DNA of 64,000 nt from the NCBI GenBank assembly GCA_019240405.1, contig JAFAYL010000044.1, positions 1 through 64,000 on the forward strand, written 5' to 3'. Shown in pieces: positions 11,625 through 21,077 of this stretch. How positions within the stretch are numbered: the first letter of the stretch is position 1; every line of letters begins with the position of its first letter. The stretch comes from Acidobacteriaceae bacterium (GTDB taxonomy: Bacteria > Acidobacteriota > Terriglobia > Bryobacterales > Bryobacteraceae). The notes below the pieces were generated by a model, which had not been told where the DNA came from, did not search any database, and saw only the letters and a list, made by a program, of their open reading frames with translations. The position numbers and the translations under genes were made by a program.

Positions 11625-13421
11625 GTGAAGCAGGTAGGCCGCTATCAGATCTTGGAAGAGCTGCATCGCGGCGCGACCGGCACTATGTTCAAGGCTCTGG
11701 ATCCTGCCGACAGCCGAATCATAGCAATCAAGACGATTTGCCTCACCGAGCTTCCTGGCGACACGCAAGAAATCCGAGAGCGTTTGTTCCGCGAGGTGCA
11801 ATCAGCCGCCCTTCTTTCACACCCGAATATCGTCACGGTTTACGGCATAGCAGACGAAGGCCAATCTGTTCATATCTTCATGGAATTCGTCCAGGGTTCT
11901 TCTCTCGAAGAGATGCGGCGCATCCAAGCGCTCCCTGAAAATCCGGCGCTGCTCGAATCTTTCAAGCAAATCGGCGATGCTCTCGACTACGCGCACCGCA
12001 AAGGCATTGTTCACCGTCACCTGGAACCCTCGAACATCATCATTTCTGAGCGAGGAACTGAGTTCGAGCCGCTTGCGAAAATCGCCGATTTCGGTGTCGC
12101 AAAACTAGTTTCACCTCAGATAACCGAGGGCGGAGCCATGATAGGAACGCCCAGCTACATGTCGCCTGAGCAAATCCAGGGCACGCCTCTCGACGGGAGA
12201 TCGGATCAATTTTCGCTTGCCGTTATCATCTACGAAATCCTCTCGGGAACAAAACCGTTTATTGCCGAGAATCTCCCTGCGCTGTTCTATCTGATCTGCA
12301 AGCAAGATCCACCGGGAGTGCATCTCGCGAATTCCAAGCTGAATGCGAGCGTGAGCCGGATTCTCGAACGCGCGCTGGCCAAGGATGCCAATGACCGTTA
12401 CACCTCTTGCGGAGCGTTCATTGATGCCTTGTCAGTTGAGCTCGAAAGCCTGCCCGAATGGATTGGCAGCCGCGAACCAGTGGTGGTCGGCAGGACAGTA
12501 GCTGAAGAAAAGAAGCTATCTGGTGTCGCTCCGGCGAATGGCAGCATTTCCGCGTCCGGCGCTGTGCCTACGCCGCATGAAGGTCCGCTTCTAACGCCCC
12601 CACCCAACGCGTCTGGTTACGAACTTCCGCGGCTTTCGCGGCGCCGCAGGGGCTTCGACGAGGCACCGGACGAATCTAAAAGACGCACCTCCTCAGGCAA
12701 AAAACTTCTACTCCTGCTGGCGTTTTTTCTCGCGGTTGCAGGAGCGGCCGTTTTCGTCAAGCAATGGAATCCAGCACCGCAGGTGCCTGTTCAAGTGCTC
12801 GATACGAAATCAGGACCAGTGAGCCCACCACCCCAAGACGCCGGCACAGCAAATCCATCCAGCGCTCCACCAAAACAGCACCAGGATAGTTCTCGTTCCC
12901 CCGCGCCAGCAAGAAAAACGACCGAACCTGCTCGGTCCGCGAATAGTACCTCTCTTCATACTTCCACGCCCCCGCCTCAAGCCGCTCCGGACACAACCGC
13001 AGAAGCGGCAACCCGCGATGTCGAGCTTCTCACTGATCCCCCCGGCGCGAAGATTGTGGTCGACAATCGATTCGATAACGTGTGCACATCTCCCTGCACT
13101 CTGGGTCTGCGAAGTGGGCGGCACACCTTGACTGCCGATCTGAACGGATATACCGAGGCCCGCCGTATTTTTACAGTTCCGCAAGACAGCAGCTTGTTTG
13201 TGACGTTGAACAAAAGCGTGGGTGTTCTGATCGTTACTTCGTCGCCTCCGGGCGCAAGCATTTTTGTCGATGGCAAAGATTATGGACATACGCCGTCAAC
13301 GCTGCGCCTGCCTGCAGGACCTCATCGTTTGGTGCTTGTAAATGGCGCGTTACGTCATCAGGAGACGATTCAAATCGAAAACGAGGGTTTCTCTGCCCGC
13401 AATTTCCGATTCGACAGATAA
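11625..13421 (+). CDS. PEGA-domain Ser/Thr kinase-like protein with altered catalytic loop (possible pseudokinase)
   Basis: 598-residue membrane protein of the bacterial Hanks-type kinase fold. Residues 7-275 form the kinase domain: K36 in IIAIK, DFG at 155-157 and SYMSPEQ at about 177-183. The catalytic loop reads HRHLEPSN (130-137) where active kinases have HRDLKPxN. Both the catalytic Asp (His132) and the loop Lys (Glu134) are replaced, while Asn137 remains. The glycine loop is also weak (RGATGT). A Pro/Ala-rich linker, a membrane helix (about 361-378), a second low-complexity linker and two PEGA repeats (about 450-520 and 520-595) follow. GTG start. Nucleotide binding may persist, but phosphotransfer is doubtful; it may act as a scaffold. 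PEGA domains are typically extracytoplasmic surface modules. Confidence 0.85.
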   Translation: MKQVGRYQILEELHRGATGTMFKALDPADSRIIAIKTICLTELPGDTQEIRERLFREVQSAALLSHPNIVTVYGIADEGQSVHIFMEFVQGSSLEEMRRIQALPENPALLESFKQIGDALDYAHRKGIVHRHLEPSNIIISERGTEFEPLAKIADFGVAKLVSPQITEGGAMIGTPSYMSPEQIQGTPLDGRSDQFSLAVIIYEILSGTKPFIAENLPALFYLICKQDPPGVHLANSKLNASVSRILERALAKDANDRYTSCGAFIDALSVELESLPEWIGSREPVVVGRTVAEEKKLSGVAPANGSISASGAVPTPHEGPLLTPPPNASGYELPRLSRRRRGFDEAPDESKRRTSSGKKLLLLLAFFLAVAGAAVFVKQWNPAPQVPVQVLDTKSGPVSPPPQDAGTANPSSAPPKQHQDSSRSPAPARKTTEPARSANSTSLHTSTPPPQAAPDTTAEAATRDVELLTDPPGAKIVVDNRFDNVCTSPCTLGLRSGRHTLTADLNGYTEARRIFTVPQDSSLFVTLNKSVGVLIVTSSPPGASIFVDGKDYGHTPSTLRLPAGPHRLVLVNGALRHQETIQIENEGFSARNFRFDR

Positions 13422-13433
13422 ACGATTCCAGGA

Positions 13434-14975
13434 TTATTGTTTCAGGCACTCTAATCGGACATTGTGCCGGTTATTTACCAACTCCCAGCGCAGCTTAGGA
13501 TCTATCGGCAGGATAGAAATCTGGGTGGAGTTTCGCTCGAGCTCCTGAAGCGCAGTCGTCTCTAGACAAACACGTCGGCCGCTTGAGCTCGATTCGCGAA
13601 TTCTCCTCAAATCGTGAGATCCCGACACCTTTCGCCAGTTCCGTCCCGGTGCGAAGTAGTCCAAATACCAATCGTCGGGATCGAGCGCGCGGTAATACAC
13701 AATCGCGTTCTTGGGCAGTTCGCGATCGATCTTTTGGGCGAGCGTAAGCACTGGATCGGCGCTCGCATGGGAATGTGGATAGATGAAAGCTCCGAAATTC
13801 CATGCAGCCATTGCAATTACAAGCGCAGTAAGAGCCGGCGCGTGTTGCTGAAGGCTCCTCCTAGAGGCAAGATAGGACGCAACAAGTAGCACGATTGCCG
13901 GCCAGATGAACAATTTGTGATGGGTCACACCTGGGTCCCAGGAAGCGAGAAAGATCGCGCAAGGAATGAGCCATGCCCAAAAAATCGCGAGGGCTCTGGA
14001 ATCTCGATACGTGACTTCAAACTGGCCACGCGATCGCAGCAGTATTACTGCATAGATGCACATCCCGATTGCAAGCGCCAAAGCAAAACCAACCGTGACT
14101 GAAAAATAATCGCGTATTAGAGAGAGCTTTCCTCCAACAAACAGCTTTATAAAGCTACTTAGATTTGCATTTACAAGCTGCCCAAAGGAGCGAGTAAATC
14201 CTGAATCCGACGGATAATTCGTTATCCACGCAAATAAGGATGGATATGCAGCGTGGTCTTGTGAAGAATAACACGCTGCGTAAGCAGCGGTTACGCACGC
14301 ACCCGTAACTCCTGAGTAAGCACAAGCAGTCCAAAATCTTTTCCCTTTCGACCAACGACATTCCAGCGCGATGCTTACTAGTAACGGAAAATATGTGAAA
14401 ACAGCAAGCTCATGAAGCAGCATAGCCATGACATGACATACCGCGGTTGGGAAAATCCTTGGAGGGCTATCCAAAGCAAAGAAAACCGCCAGAACCAGAA
14501 ACAGAACGGCCAAAATGTAAGTGTCGGTGTCCGTTGAAAATTTCCACCACGTCGCCCCAAAAGCGAAAAGCGTAGCGCCAAAAAGCCCGATCCGTTGAGA
14601 TCGTGTGCAGCGCTTTATAAGAGCGAATAAGACCCATGTAGCTGCGAGGCTCGCACATACATTCAAAATCTGCAGAACTGTAACTGCACGAATCTGCAGA
14701 TTAAGGCCGAGCGCCGCATCATATAGGACATAGCCGAGCGCTGAATATAGAAGATGATTCTGGTGAAACAGAACCGTATACGGCAGCTCGCCGCAGCGCA
14801 CGCCTTCTATGTTGAGGGCCGACAAGACACCGTCCCAAAAATAAGTCTTCGTCAGAAATGCCCCATATATTATGGATAGGCAGATAAGAAGCAGACCAGT
14901 CCATTTAAACGCTACGGAACGCTGTTGTGAACGCGCGTCAATCTGCATCGGATGGCTTCGCGGCCCAGATTGCAT
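13434..14975 (-). CDS. Polytopic membrane protein, GT-C glycosyltransferase-like (DUF2723-like)
   Basis: 513-residue protein with roughly ten membrane segments between residues 25 and 400 and a soluble C-terminal tail of about 110 residues. The first loop has an FWDGV/HQNHLLY pattern that recalls lipid-linked sugar transferases of the GT-C class, where an acidic residue in the first periplasmic loop is catalytic. The match is by topology and loop pattern only, so the activity is inferred. An ATG ten codons in (14948) is an alternative start that would avoid overlap with the divergent gene's longest frame. Convergent with the kinase-like gene, 12 bases between stops. Confidence 0.55.
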   Translation of the reverse strand: MQSGPRSHPMQIDARSQQRSVAFKWTGLLLICLSIIYGAFLTKTYFWDGVLSALNIEGVRCGELPYTVLFHQNHLLYSALGYVLYDAALGLNLQIRAVTVLQILNVCASLAATWVLFALIKRCTRSQRIGLFGATLFAFGATWWKFSTDTDTYILAVLFLVLAVFFALDSPPRIFPTAVCHVMAMLLHELAVFTYFPLLVSIALECRWSKGKRFWTACAYSGVTGACVTAAYAACYSSQDHAAYPSLFAWITNYPSDSGFTRSFGQLVNANLSSFIKLFVGGKLSLIRDYFSVTVGFALALAIGMCIYAVILLRSRGQFEVTYRDSRALAIFWAWLIPCAIFLASWDPGVTHHKLFIWPAIVLLVASYLASRRSLQQHAPALTALVIAMAAWNFGAFIYPHSHASADPVLTLAQKIDRELPKNAIVYYRALDPDDWYLDYFAPGRNWRKVSGSHDLRRIRESSSSGRRVCLETTALQELERNSTQISILPIDPKLRWELVNNRHNVRLECLKQ

Positions 14976-15017
14976 CGGCCTGAGGCGTATCGCGGATCTG
15001 CAACACTCTGGGCTAGT

Positions 15018-15530
15018 ATGTCACCCACCTTAACAACTCGCGAGAGGTCCGCAACCGAACGCAGTCCGGCTGGAATCTTGCTGATCGGACTATTCAAGTT
15101 ATTAAAAGGCGTCTTGCTGGTCGCGGTTGGGATCGGCGCTTTAAAACTACTTCACAAAAACATGGCCGATGTCATCACGCAGTGGACTGGGATCTTGCGC
15201 GTCGACCCTGAGAATCGGTTTATTCATCCGCTGTTGGCTAAGATTCTGCCGGTTACCCCGAAACAGTTAAAAGAGCTCAGCGTGGGAACGTTCTTCTATG
15301 CCGCATTGCTTCTCACCGAAGGCATCGGGCTGCTCATGCGAAAGCATTGGGCAGAATACTTCACCGTAATATCAACAGCCGCCCTCATTCCGCTCGAAAT
15401 TCATGAGCTCGCTCGACGCGTCACGCCGGCGAAGATCGCCGTAATTGTGATCAACGTCATAATCGTCCTGTACCTCGCGGCGAGATTGCGCGGCTATAGA
15501 AGACGCCCTCAAGGAAGCCGTTACCGCTGA
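15018..15530 (+). CDS. DUF2127 membrane protein
   Basis: 170-residue protein with four hydrophobic segments (about 20-42, 86-108, 110-128 and 135-158). The conserved LLIGLFKLLKGVLL opening and FFYAALLLTEGIGLL segment match DUF2127, a family of small membrane proteins of unknown function. The ATG at 15018 is chosen: the longer frame from 14952 would begin inside the divergent neighbour and adds an Arg-rich non-conserved stretch. Its 3' end overlaps the convergent peptidase gene by 10 bases. No function can be assigned. Confidence 0.75.
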   Translation: MSPTLTTRERSATERSPAGILLIGLFKLLKGVLLVAVGIGALKLLHKNMADVITQWTGILRVDPENRFIHPLLAKILPVTPKQLKELSVGTFFYAALLLTEGIGLLMRKHWAEYFTVISTAALIPLEIHELARRVTPAKIAVIVINVIIVLYLAARLRGYRRRPQGSRYR

Positions 15531-16624
15531 TCATGAATTAAGTCGCGCGAAGCTGGATATCCTGGGATCCCGGCCGCAGTTATTACCGCGCGAACCACGG
15601 CGCGCGCCACGACTTCTGCTGCTATTGAGCCGATCGTTGTCGTGTCAGCTTGTATCTTGCTGCTAGACGAACCAGCGACGAAAATCGTATCGCCATCCCA
15701 CATCGTGTGCACTGGATTGATTGTGCGGGCAAGTCCGTCATGCCCCATCTGGGCAATTTTTGTCGCCTGATCCTTATTTAAGGCGGCATTCGTGGCAACG
15801 ACCCCAATAGTCGAGTTTTCGCCAGGTCGCGCCTCTTGTTTTTGGCCGCGCACCATCTGAGCCATCGTATTTAAGAATGTCTTGCCATCCTTACCGCGCG
15901 CGCCCGCAAGCAGTTTTCCCGTCTTCGCCTCGAACACATCTCCAACTGCATTCACGGCAACAATGGCACCTACAATCAGTCCGGTCTCGCGAATCTTAAC
16001 GCTCGCGTTACCGATACCGGATTTCATTGCCGCTTCCATGCCGAAGAGTTTCCCGATTGTTGCTCCGGCACCCGCGCCTACATTTCCTTCGGCTACATTT
16101 GAATCCGAAGCTGCCCTGCAGGCGGCGTAGCCGGAGTCTGCATTGGGACGAACTTTTGGATCGCCGACAGCTAGATCGAACAGAACCGCAGCCGGCACTA
16201 TGGGTACGACAATTGGCCCCATGTGAAACCCTGAGCCCCGCTCTTCGAGATAGCGCGCTACCCCACTAGCTGCATCTAGTCCAAACGCGCTTCCTCCCGA
16301 GAGCAAAATCGCATTGACCTGCTGCACCATATTGATCGGGTTCAGCAGATCGGTTTCGCGAGTTCCCGGTGCAGAGCCGCGCACATCCACTCCCGCCACT
16401 GCGCCATCCTCGAATATCACGACCGTGCAGCCGGTGGGTCTGCGAGTATCGGTACAGTGACCTACCCGGATTCTGCCCACATCGGTAATGCTCCCCGCCG
16501 ATTCTTCCGCGCGGATCTTCTTTTGAGTTTCCATAAACCCCTCAAGCTGCGCTGCTGCGCCAAACAACATAGCTTGTCTGATGAAGCTTCGTCTTCGGAG
16601 GTCGTCCTTCGCCTCTCTCGGCAT
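15521..16624 (-). CDS. P1/S58-family N-terminal-nucleophile peptidase (DmpA/NylC-like)
   Basis: 367-residue hydrolase. Family S58 enzymes (DmpA aminopeptidase, NylC oligomer hydrolase) mature by self-cleavage that exposes a Ser or Thr nucleophile. Here the expected site is GEN270-S271TIGVVATNA. Other family landmarks are RVGHCTD (53-59), GGSAFGLDAASG (110-121), EGNVGAGAGAT (179-189) and GHDGLARTINPVHT. An N-terminal RRRSFIRQAMLFGAAA looks like a twin-arginine export signal with a short hydrophobic core, suggesting folded export. Substrate is likely an N-terminal amino acid or amide; not determinable here. It lies divergent from the MFS gene, with 29 bases between starts. Confidence 0.88.
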   Translation of the reverse strand: MPREAKDDLRRRSFIRQAMLFGAAAQLEGFMETQKKIRAEESAGSITDVGRIRVGHCTDTRRPTGCTVVIFEDGAVAGVDVRGSAPGTRETDLLNPINMVQQVNAILLSGGSAFGLDAASGVARYLEERGSGFHMGPIVVPIVPAAVLFDLAVGDPKVRPNADSGYAACRAASDSNVAEGNVGAGAGATIGKLFGMEAAMKSGIGNASVKIRETGLIVGAIVAVNAVGDVFEAKTGKLLAGARGKDGKTFLNTMAQMVRGQKQEARPGENSTIGVVATNAALNKDQATKIAQMGHDGLARTINPVHTMWDGDTIFVAGSSSSKIQADTTTIGSIAAEVVARAVVRAVITAAGIPGYPASRDLIHDQR

Positions 16625-16653
16625 AATTCAATCCCGATCATAGACGTTTCGAG

Positions 16654-17871
16654 ATGAAGCGCCCCGATACACTGCGTTGGCTGGCATTCGGGGTATTCGT
16701 GATTTCCTCCACCTTGAGTTTCCTAGATAGGCAACTGATAGCCACACTCGCTCCGCTCATCATGAGCGATCTGCGTTTCAACCAGACTGGTTTCGGATTT
16801 CTGATTTCAGCATTCTCGATTACATATGCGATCAGCTCACCTATTGCCGGGTGGTTTCTCGATCGTGTCGGCATAAATCGCGGAATCTCCGCCGCGGTGA
16901 GTTGGTGGTCCGCCGCTGCCGTGAGTACGGGGTTCACGCGAGCACTCGGCTCGCTCACGGTGTGCAGAGCCGCTTTAGGACTTGGCGAATCGGCCGGAGT
17001 TCCGGCGGCGGGCAAACTGAACGGGATTTACTTGAAGCCCGAAGAGAGGGCACTCGGAGCTGCAGTGAATCAAATCGGCATCAGTCTCGGGTTGACACTT
17101 GCGCCGCTCTGGATCTCTGTAGCGAGAGCCCACACCTGGCGCACACCGTTCGTTATTACGGGACTGTTCGGCTTTGCGTGGCTTCCGATTTGGCTGACGA
17201 CCAGCCGGTTAATTCCGCCACAATTTGGCTCGAGCGAATCCCGCCGCAGCTCACGCGAGCATCCTGGATTTTCATTGTTGCGTGATCGTGCGTTGCTCAC
17301 CGTTGTGGTTGCGAATGTGCTTTGGATGGGGAGCTATTCCTTATGGTCCAACTGGACCACGCTTTACCTCACGCGAGTTCATCGGCTGACCTTGCAAGAA
17401 TCCGCGAAATACGTCTGGATACCGCCGCTGATCTCAAATCTCGGCGGTTTTTTTGGGGGCTGGATGTCGCTGAAATGGATGAAGCGTGGGATCGCGGCGA
17501 TACCCGCGCGCCAAAAAGCAGTCTGGGCCAGCGCGCTGGGCTCGCTGATGACGCTTTCTCTTCCGCTCGCGCCCGATGCACGTTGGGCGACTGCCGTGAT
17601 TTCAATCAGTTTCTTTTTCGCCCTCGCGGGCAGCGTCAATATTTATGCGCTCCCCATTGATCTATTCGGCCCTGCTCGCTCTGGACTTGCCGTTGCCGCG
17701 CTCACCTGCGCTTACGGACTTCTTCAAACCGTAATCTCGCCCCTAATCGGGTACCTGTCGGATCACGCGCTCTATAACCAAGTGATTTGGCTCGTAACCT
17801 TGCCTCCCATCCTGAGTGCGCTCGTGCTGATGGCCATCCGAGGTCAGCCCGTCAATGTGCGCTCCACCTGA
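16654..17871 (+). CDS. MFS transporter, anion:cation symporter (hexuronate-type) subfamily
   Basis: 405-residue transporter with 12 predicted membrane helices. The opening [15 protein letters not shown], the [12 protein letters not shown] loop and [17 protein letters not shown] (about 104-120) are typical of the ACS group that moves hexuronates and related organic anions. Its last codons overlap the start of the inositol oxygenase gene, so both are probably translated together. This makes uptake of inositol, a uronate or another sugar acid a reasonable inference. The exact substrate and the coupling ion cannot be read from sequence. Confidence 0.85.
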   Translation: MKRPDTLRWLAFGVFVISSTLSFLDRQLIATLAPLIMSDLRFNQTGFGFLISAFSITYAISSPIAGWFLDRVGINRGISAAVSWWSAAAVSTGFTRALGSLTVCRAALGLGESAGVPAAGKLNGIYLKPEERALGAAVNQIGISLGLTLAPLWISVARAHTWRTPFVITGLFGFAWLPIWLTTSRLIPPQFGSSESRRSSREHPGFSLLRDRALLTVVVANVLWMGSYSLWSNWTTLYLTRVHRLTLQESAKYVWIPPLISNLGGFFGGWMSLKWMKRGIAAIPARQKAVWASALGSLMTLSLPLAPDARWATAVISISFFFALAGSVNIYALPIDLFGPARSGLAVAALTCAYGLLQTVISPLIGYLSDHALYNQVIWLVTLPPILSALVLMAIRGQPVNVRST

Positions 17872-18772
17872 TTTGCCTGTAAACTTAAGAGGACCACTAC
17901 TCTACGCGCCTATGCAAAGTCTGCGCACACTGGGAAACGGGCCCTTAGAAAATCTCGACGAATGGGACGATTTCGTCGCTTCCCGTTATCGTGAAGGCAA
18001 ATCGGAAGACGATTTCCGAAGTTACTCTGCCGAAGCGAATCCTGGCGTGACGGAGTTCTATCGCCAGAACCACACACATCAAACACTGGATTTTGTGCTC
18101 GAGAGGAGAGCCGAATTCCTGAAGCTCAGCCGTGGCAAGAAAAGCATCTGGGAAGTAGCCGAGTACCTAAACACTCTCGTCGATGATAGCGATCCCGATA
18201 CCGACCTCTCCCAAATAGAGCACTTATTGCAAACCTCCGAAGCAATTCGCCGGGACGGCCATCCGCGTTGGTTCGTCCTCGCCGGTTTCATACACGATTT
18301 GGGAAAAGTATTGTGCCTCTATGGCGAACCGCAATGGTCCGTGGTAGGCGATACCTTTCCTGTGGGCTGCGCGCATTCAGACCAGATTGTATTTCCAGAA
18401 TTTTTCGCAGCCAACCCGGACAGCAAGATGCCCCAATATCAAACGCTTTACGGAATTTATGCGCCACGCTGCGGATTGGATCAGGTCTACATGTCGTGGG
18501 GACATGACGAGTACATTTTCCACGTCACGAAGAATTATCTTCCGGAGCCGGCGCAATACATGCTCCGGTATCACTCCTTTTACGCCGCCCACAAACACGG
18601 CGCTTACCGTCACCTGATGAACGAACAAGATGAGCGAATGTTTGAGTGGGTGAAAAAATTCAATCCCTACGATCTGTATTCCAAAAGCGCCGAGCGGCCC
18701 AATTTCAAAGAGCTTAGGCCGTATTACGAAGACTTGGTCGCGGAGTTCTTCCCGGCCCAGATCGATTGGTAG
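17855..18772 (+). CDS. Myo-inositol oxygenase (MIOX family)
   Basis: 305 residues, close to eukaryotic MIOX. This diiron enzyme opens myo-inositol with O2 to give D-glucuronate. Metal and substrate motifs are present: [20 protein letters not shown] (His and His-Asp ligands), [33 protein letters not shown], and the C-terminal NPYDLYSKS. The ATG at 17855 overlaps the transporter's end by 17 bases and has GAGGT upstream; ATG 17912 would remove a non-conserved 19-residue start. The overlap with a hexuronate-type MFS gene suggests an inositol/uronate use pair. No other inositol catabolic gene is seen nearby. Confidence 0.92.
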   Translation: MCAPPDLPVNLRGPLLYAPMQSLRTLGNGPLENLDEWDDFVASRYREGKSEDDFRSYSAEANPGVTEFYRQNHTHQTLDFVLERRAEFLKLSRGKKSIWEVAEYLNTLVDDSDPDTDLSQIEHLLQTSEAIRRDGHPRWFVLAGFIHDLGKVLCLYGEPQWSVVGDTFPVGCAHSDQIVFPEFFAANPDSKMPQYQTLYGIYAPRCGLDQVYMSWGHDEYIFHVTKNYLPEPAQYMLRYHSFYAAHKHGAYRHLMNEQDERMFEWVKKFNPYDLYSKSAERPNFKELRPYYEDLVAEFFPAQIDW

Positions 18773-18781
18773 AGCGACACG

Positions 18782-20902
18782 TCAAAAGCGTAGGAGATTC
18801 TCGCCCTCGCGAACAAGATCTTCGATCTGCGGCAGAATCTCATATTCCAGTTGTGGGTTGTACCCCACCCACGTGTCGAGTGCAGCCACGCGGCGGACCG
18901 GAGCATCGAGTTCTGTAAACAGCTCGTCCGCAATTCGCGCGGCGATTTCGGCGCCATAGCCCCAGGACAGCGTATCCTCATACGCGATCAGTACACGATT
19001 GGTCTTTTTGACTGATGCGCAAATCGCATCCCAATCGTAGGGAGACAAGCTTCGCAGGTCGATGATCTCTACCGACGCATCAGGATGCCGCTGCTCAATC
19101 TGTAATGCCGCCTGGAGCGATTTCTGCACCAGCGCGCCATACGTGATAATCGTCAGCGTTTCGCCTGGTTTCACCGTCTTCGCCTTTCCAAACGGAATCG
19201 TGAAATCGGGGCCTGGATGCGGAGCGCGGTTGTACGGCTCGCGATAGAGCTTCTTGTGCTCCAGGAAGAGCACCGGGTCGTCACACCGAATCGCCGTACG
19301 CAATAGGCCACAGGCATCCAACGCGTTCGAAGGAAACACAACTCGCAGACCTGGAATATGTGTAAACGTCACCTCGCCGCACTGGCTGTGGTAAATCGCG
19401 CCGCCGGTGAGATAGCCGCCAATTGGAACACGAGCCACAACCGGACAAGAAAACCCGCCATTTGACCGCCACCGGATGGTCGCGAGCTCATCGCGGAGCT
19501 GCATCATTGCAGGCCAGATGTAATCGAAAAACTGAATTTCCGCTATCGGCCTCAGTCCGCGCACAGCGAGCCCAATGGCGCGGCCCACGATTCCCGCCTC
19601 TGCGAGCGGTGTGTTGAAGCAACGCTTCGCCCCGAACTGCCGCTGCAAATTGGCGGTCGCTTTGAACACACCACCTTTACCTTTCACTTCAGACAGATAC
19701 TGCTCGCGGCTGCAATCAGCGACATCCTCACCGAATACAACAATACGTTCATCGCGCGTCATCTCCTCGTGCAGCGTTTGATTGATCGAATCGATCATCG
19801 TGCGAGGCTCGCCTTTGAACCGAGGCTGCGCATCGAAAGCGTCCGAGGCCGGATCGACCTTGTCGGAATACAAGTGCGTGAGAGCCGAACCCTGGGGTGG
19901 CGGCGCTTCGCGAAGTACGCGGTCTGTAATCTCGGCAACCTCGCGATCAATCTCCCGAGTCATCCGTTCGAGACCGTGCTTATCCAGCAATCCTTCCCGG
20001 AAAAGAAATTCCGGATACGTTCTGAGTGGATCCCGAGCCGCCTCCTGCTCGCGCTCGGCTTGCGGCTTATACAGGCGCTCGTCGTCCGATAGTGAATGCG
20101 AATACGGACGGATAACGGAAGCATGCACTAGGGCCGGCCCGTATCCACTCCGGCAATAATCGGCAGCTTGCGTCAACGCGCGGAATGACTCAATAAAATT
20201 TGTGCCGTCGACTTCCATCCGGAATAGTCCCGGAAAGCCTTCGAGCAAGCGCGCTACATTTCCACCCGCCGTTTGGCGCTCCACCGGTACAGAGATTGCA
20301 TACCCGTTATCCTCGACCAGAATGAGTAAAGGCAGGCGCTCCAGGCAGGCTATATTCACGGTCTCCCAAAATTCGCCCTCACTCGTAGCGCCTTCGCCGG
20401 AACACACGAGCGTAATTTCGTCCGAATTAGGATCGAGATAATTTTTTCCTTGCGCGCAACCGGCAGCTTGCAGAAATTGCGTCCCTGTTGGCGAAGAGCC
20501 TGTGACGATTCGCAGCGACGCCGAGGACCAATGCGACGGCATCTGGCGGCCTCCAGAGCTCGGGTCCCGCGCCGCCCCGACTGCTTGCAGCAACATATCT
20601 TCAGCCGTCATGCCTAGTGTCAATGCGAGCGCACGATCACGATAGTAGGAGAAAATCCAATCCCGTCCAGCGTGTAGCACCATGCCCGCCGCAACACCCA
20701 CGGCCTCGTGCCCAGCGCCGCTGATCTGAAAAAAAATCCGGTTCTGCCGTTTCAGCAAAATCTCCCGGTCATCCAGCGAGCGCGCCAGATACATGATGCG
20801 AAACGCGCGAATCAGTGCTTCGCGATCAAGCTCGCCCGGTAGAGCAACTGAAGGTTCAATAGAAGCTTGTGGAGACTGGGTCTGGGTAGCCACCATCCGC
20901 AT
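18782..20902 (-). CDS. Fused E1 alpha/beta subunit of a thiamine-dependent 2-oxoacid dehydrogenase
   Basis: About 706 residues joining two usually separate subunits. The E1-alpha half (about 1-340) has the thiamine site [11 protein letters not shown] to VEDNGYA; the usual GDG Asp is Glu here. The E1-beta half (about 360-706) has [32 protein letters not shown] and DLRSLSPYD. It probably serves branched-chain 2-oxoacid (or pyruvate) oxidation with E2 and E3 encoded elsewhere. An AGGAG site favours ATG 20902 or 20896 over the upstream TTG at 20929. It ends 9 bases from the inositol oxygenase stop (convergent). E2 specificity cannot be told from this gene alone. Confidence 0.92.
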   Translation of the reverse strand: MRMVATQTQSPQASIEPSVALPGELDREALIRAFRIMYLARSLDDREILLKRQNRIFFQISGAGHEAVGVAAGMVLHAGRDWIFSYYRDRALALTLGMTAEDMLLQAVGAARDPSSGGRQMPSHWSSASLRIVTGSSPTGTQFLQAAGCAQGKNYLDPNSDEITLVCSGEGATSEGEFWETVNIACLERLPLLILVEDNGYAISVPVERQTAGGNVARLLEGFPGLFRMEVDGTNFIESFRALTQAADYCRSGYGPALVHASVIRPYSHSLSDDERLYKPQAEREQEAARDPLRTYPEFLFREGLLDKHGLERMTREIDREVAEITDRVLREAPPPQGSALTHLYSDKVDPASDAFDAQPRFKGEPRTMIDSINQTLHEEMTRDERIVVFGEDVADCSREQYLSEVKGKGGVFKATANLQRQFGAKRCFNTPLAEAGIVGRAIGLAVRGLRPIAEIQFFDYIWPAMMQLRDELATIRWRSNGGFSCPVVARVPIGGYLTGGAIYHSQCGEVTFTHIPGLRVVFPSNALDACGLLRTAIRCDDPVLFLEHKKLYREPYNRAPHPGPDFTIPFGKAKTVKPGETLTIITYGALVQKSLQAALQIEQRHPDASVEIIDLRSLSPYDWDAICASVKKTNRVLIAYEDTLSWGYGAEIAARIADELFTELDAPVRRVAALDTWVGYNPQLEYEILPQIEDLVREGENLLRF

Positions 20903-21077
20903 TATCTCCTGAGATTGAAATTCTTCCAAGCCGCGTTTAAGTGTGGGTCCGGTTCGAGTACTAACCCAAACGGGGAGGACAAGTTATGGGGTGCTATCCG
21001 CATTGCGAACAGCAAATAATGGCTCGATTCCTAGTCTTCGATCAGAACGCTGAACAGACCGAGCAGTTGTTGTAAGT

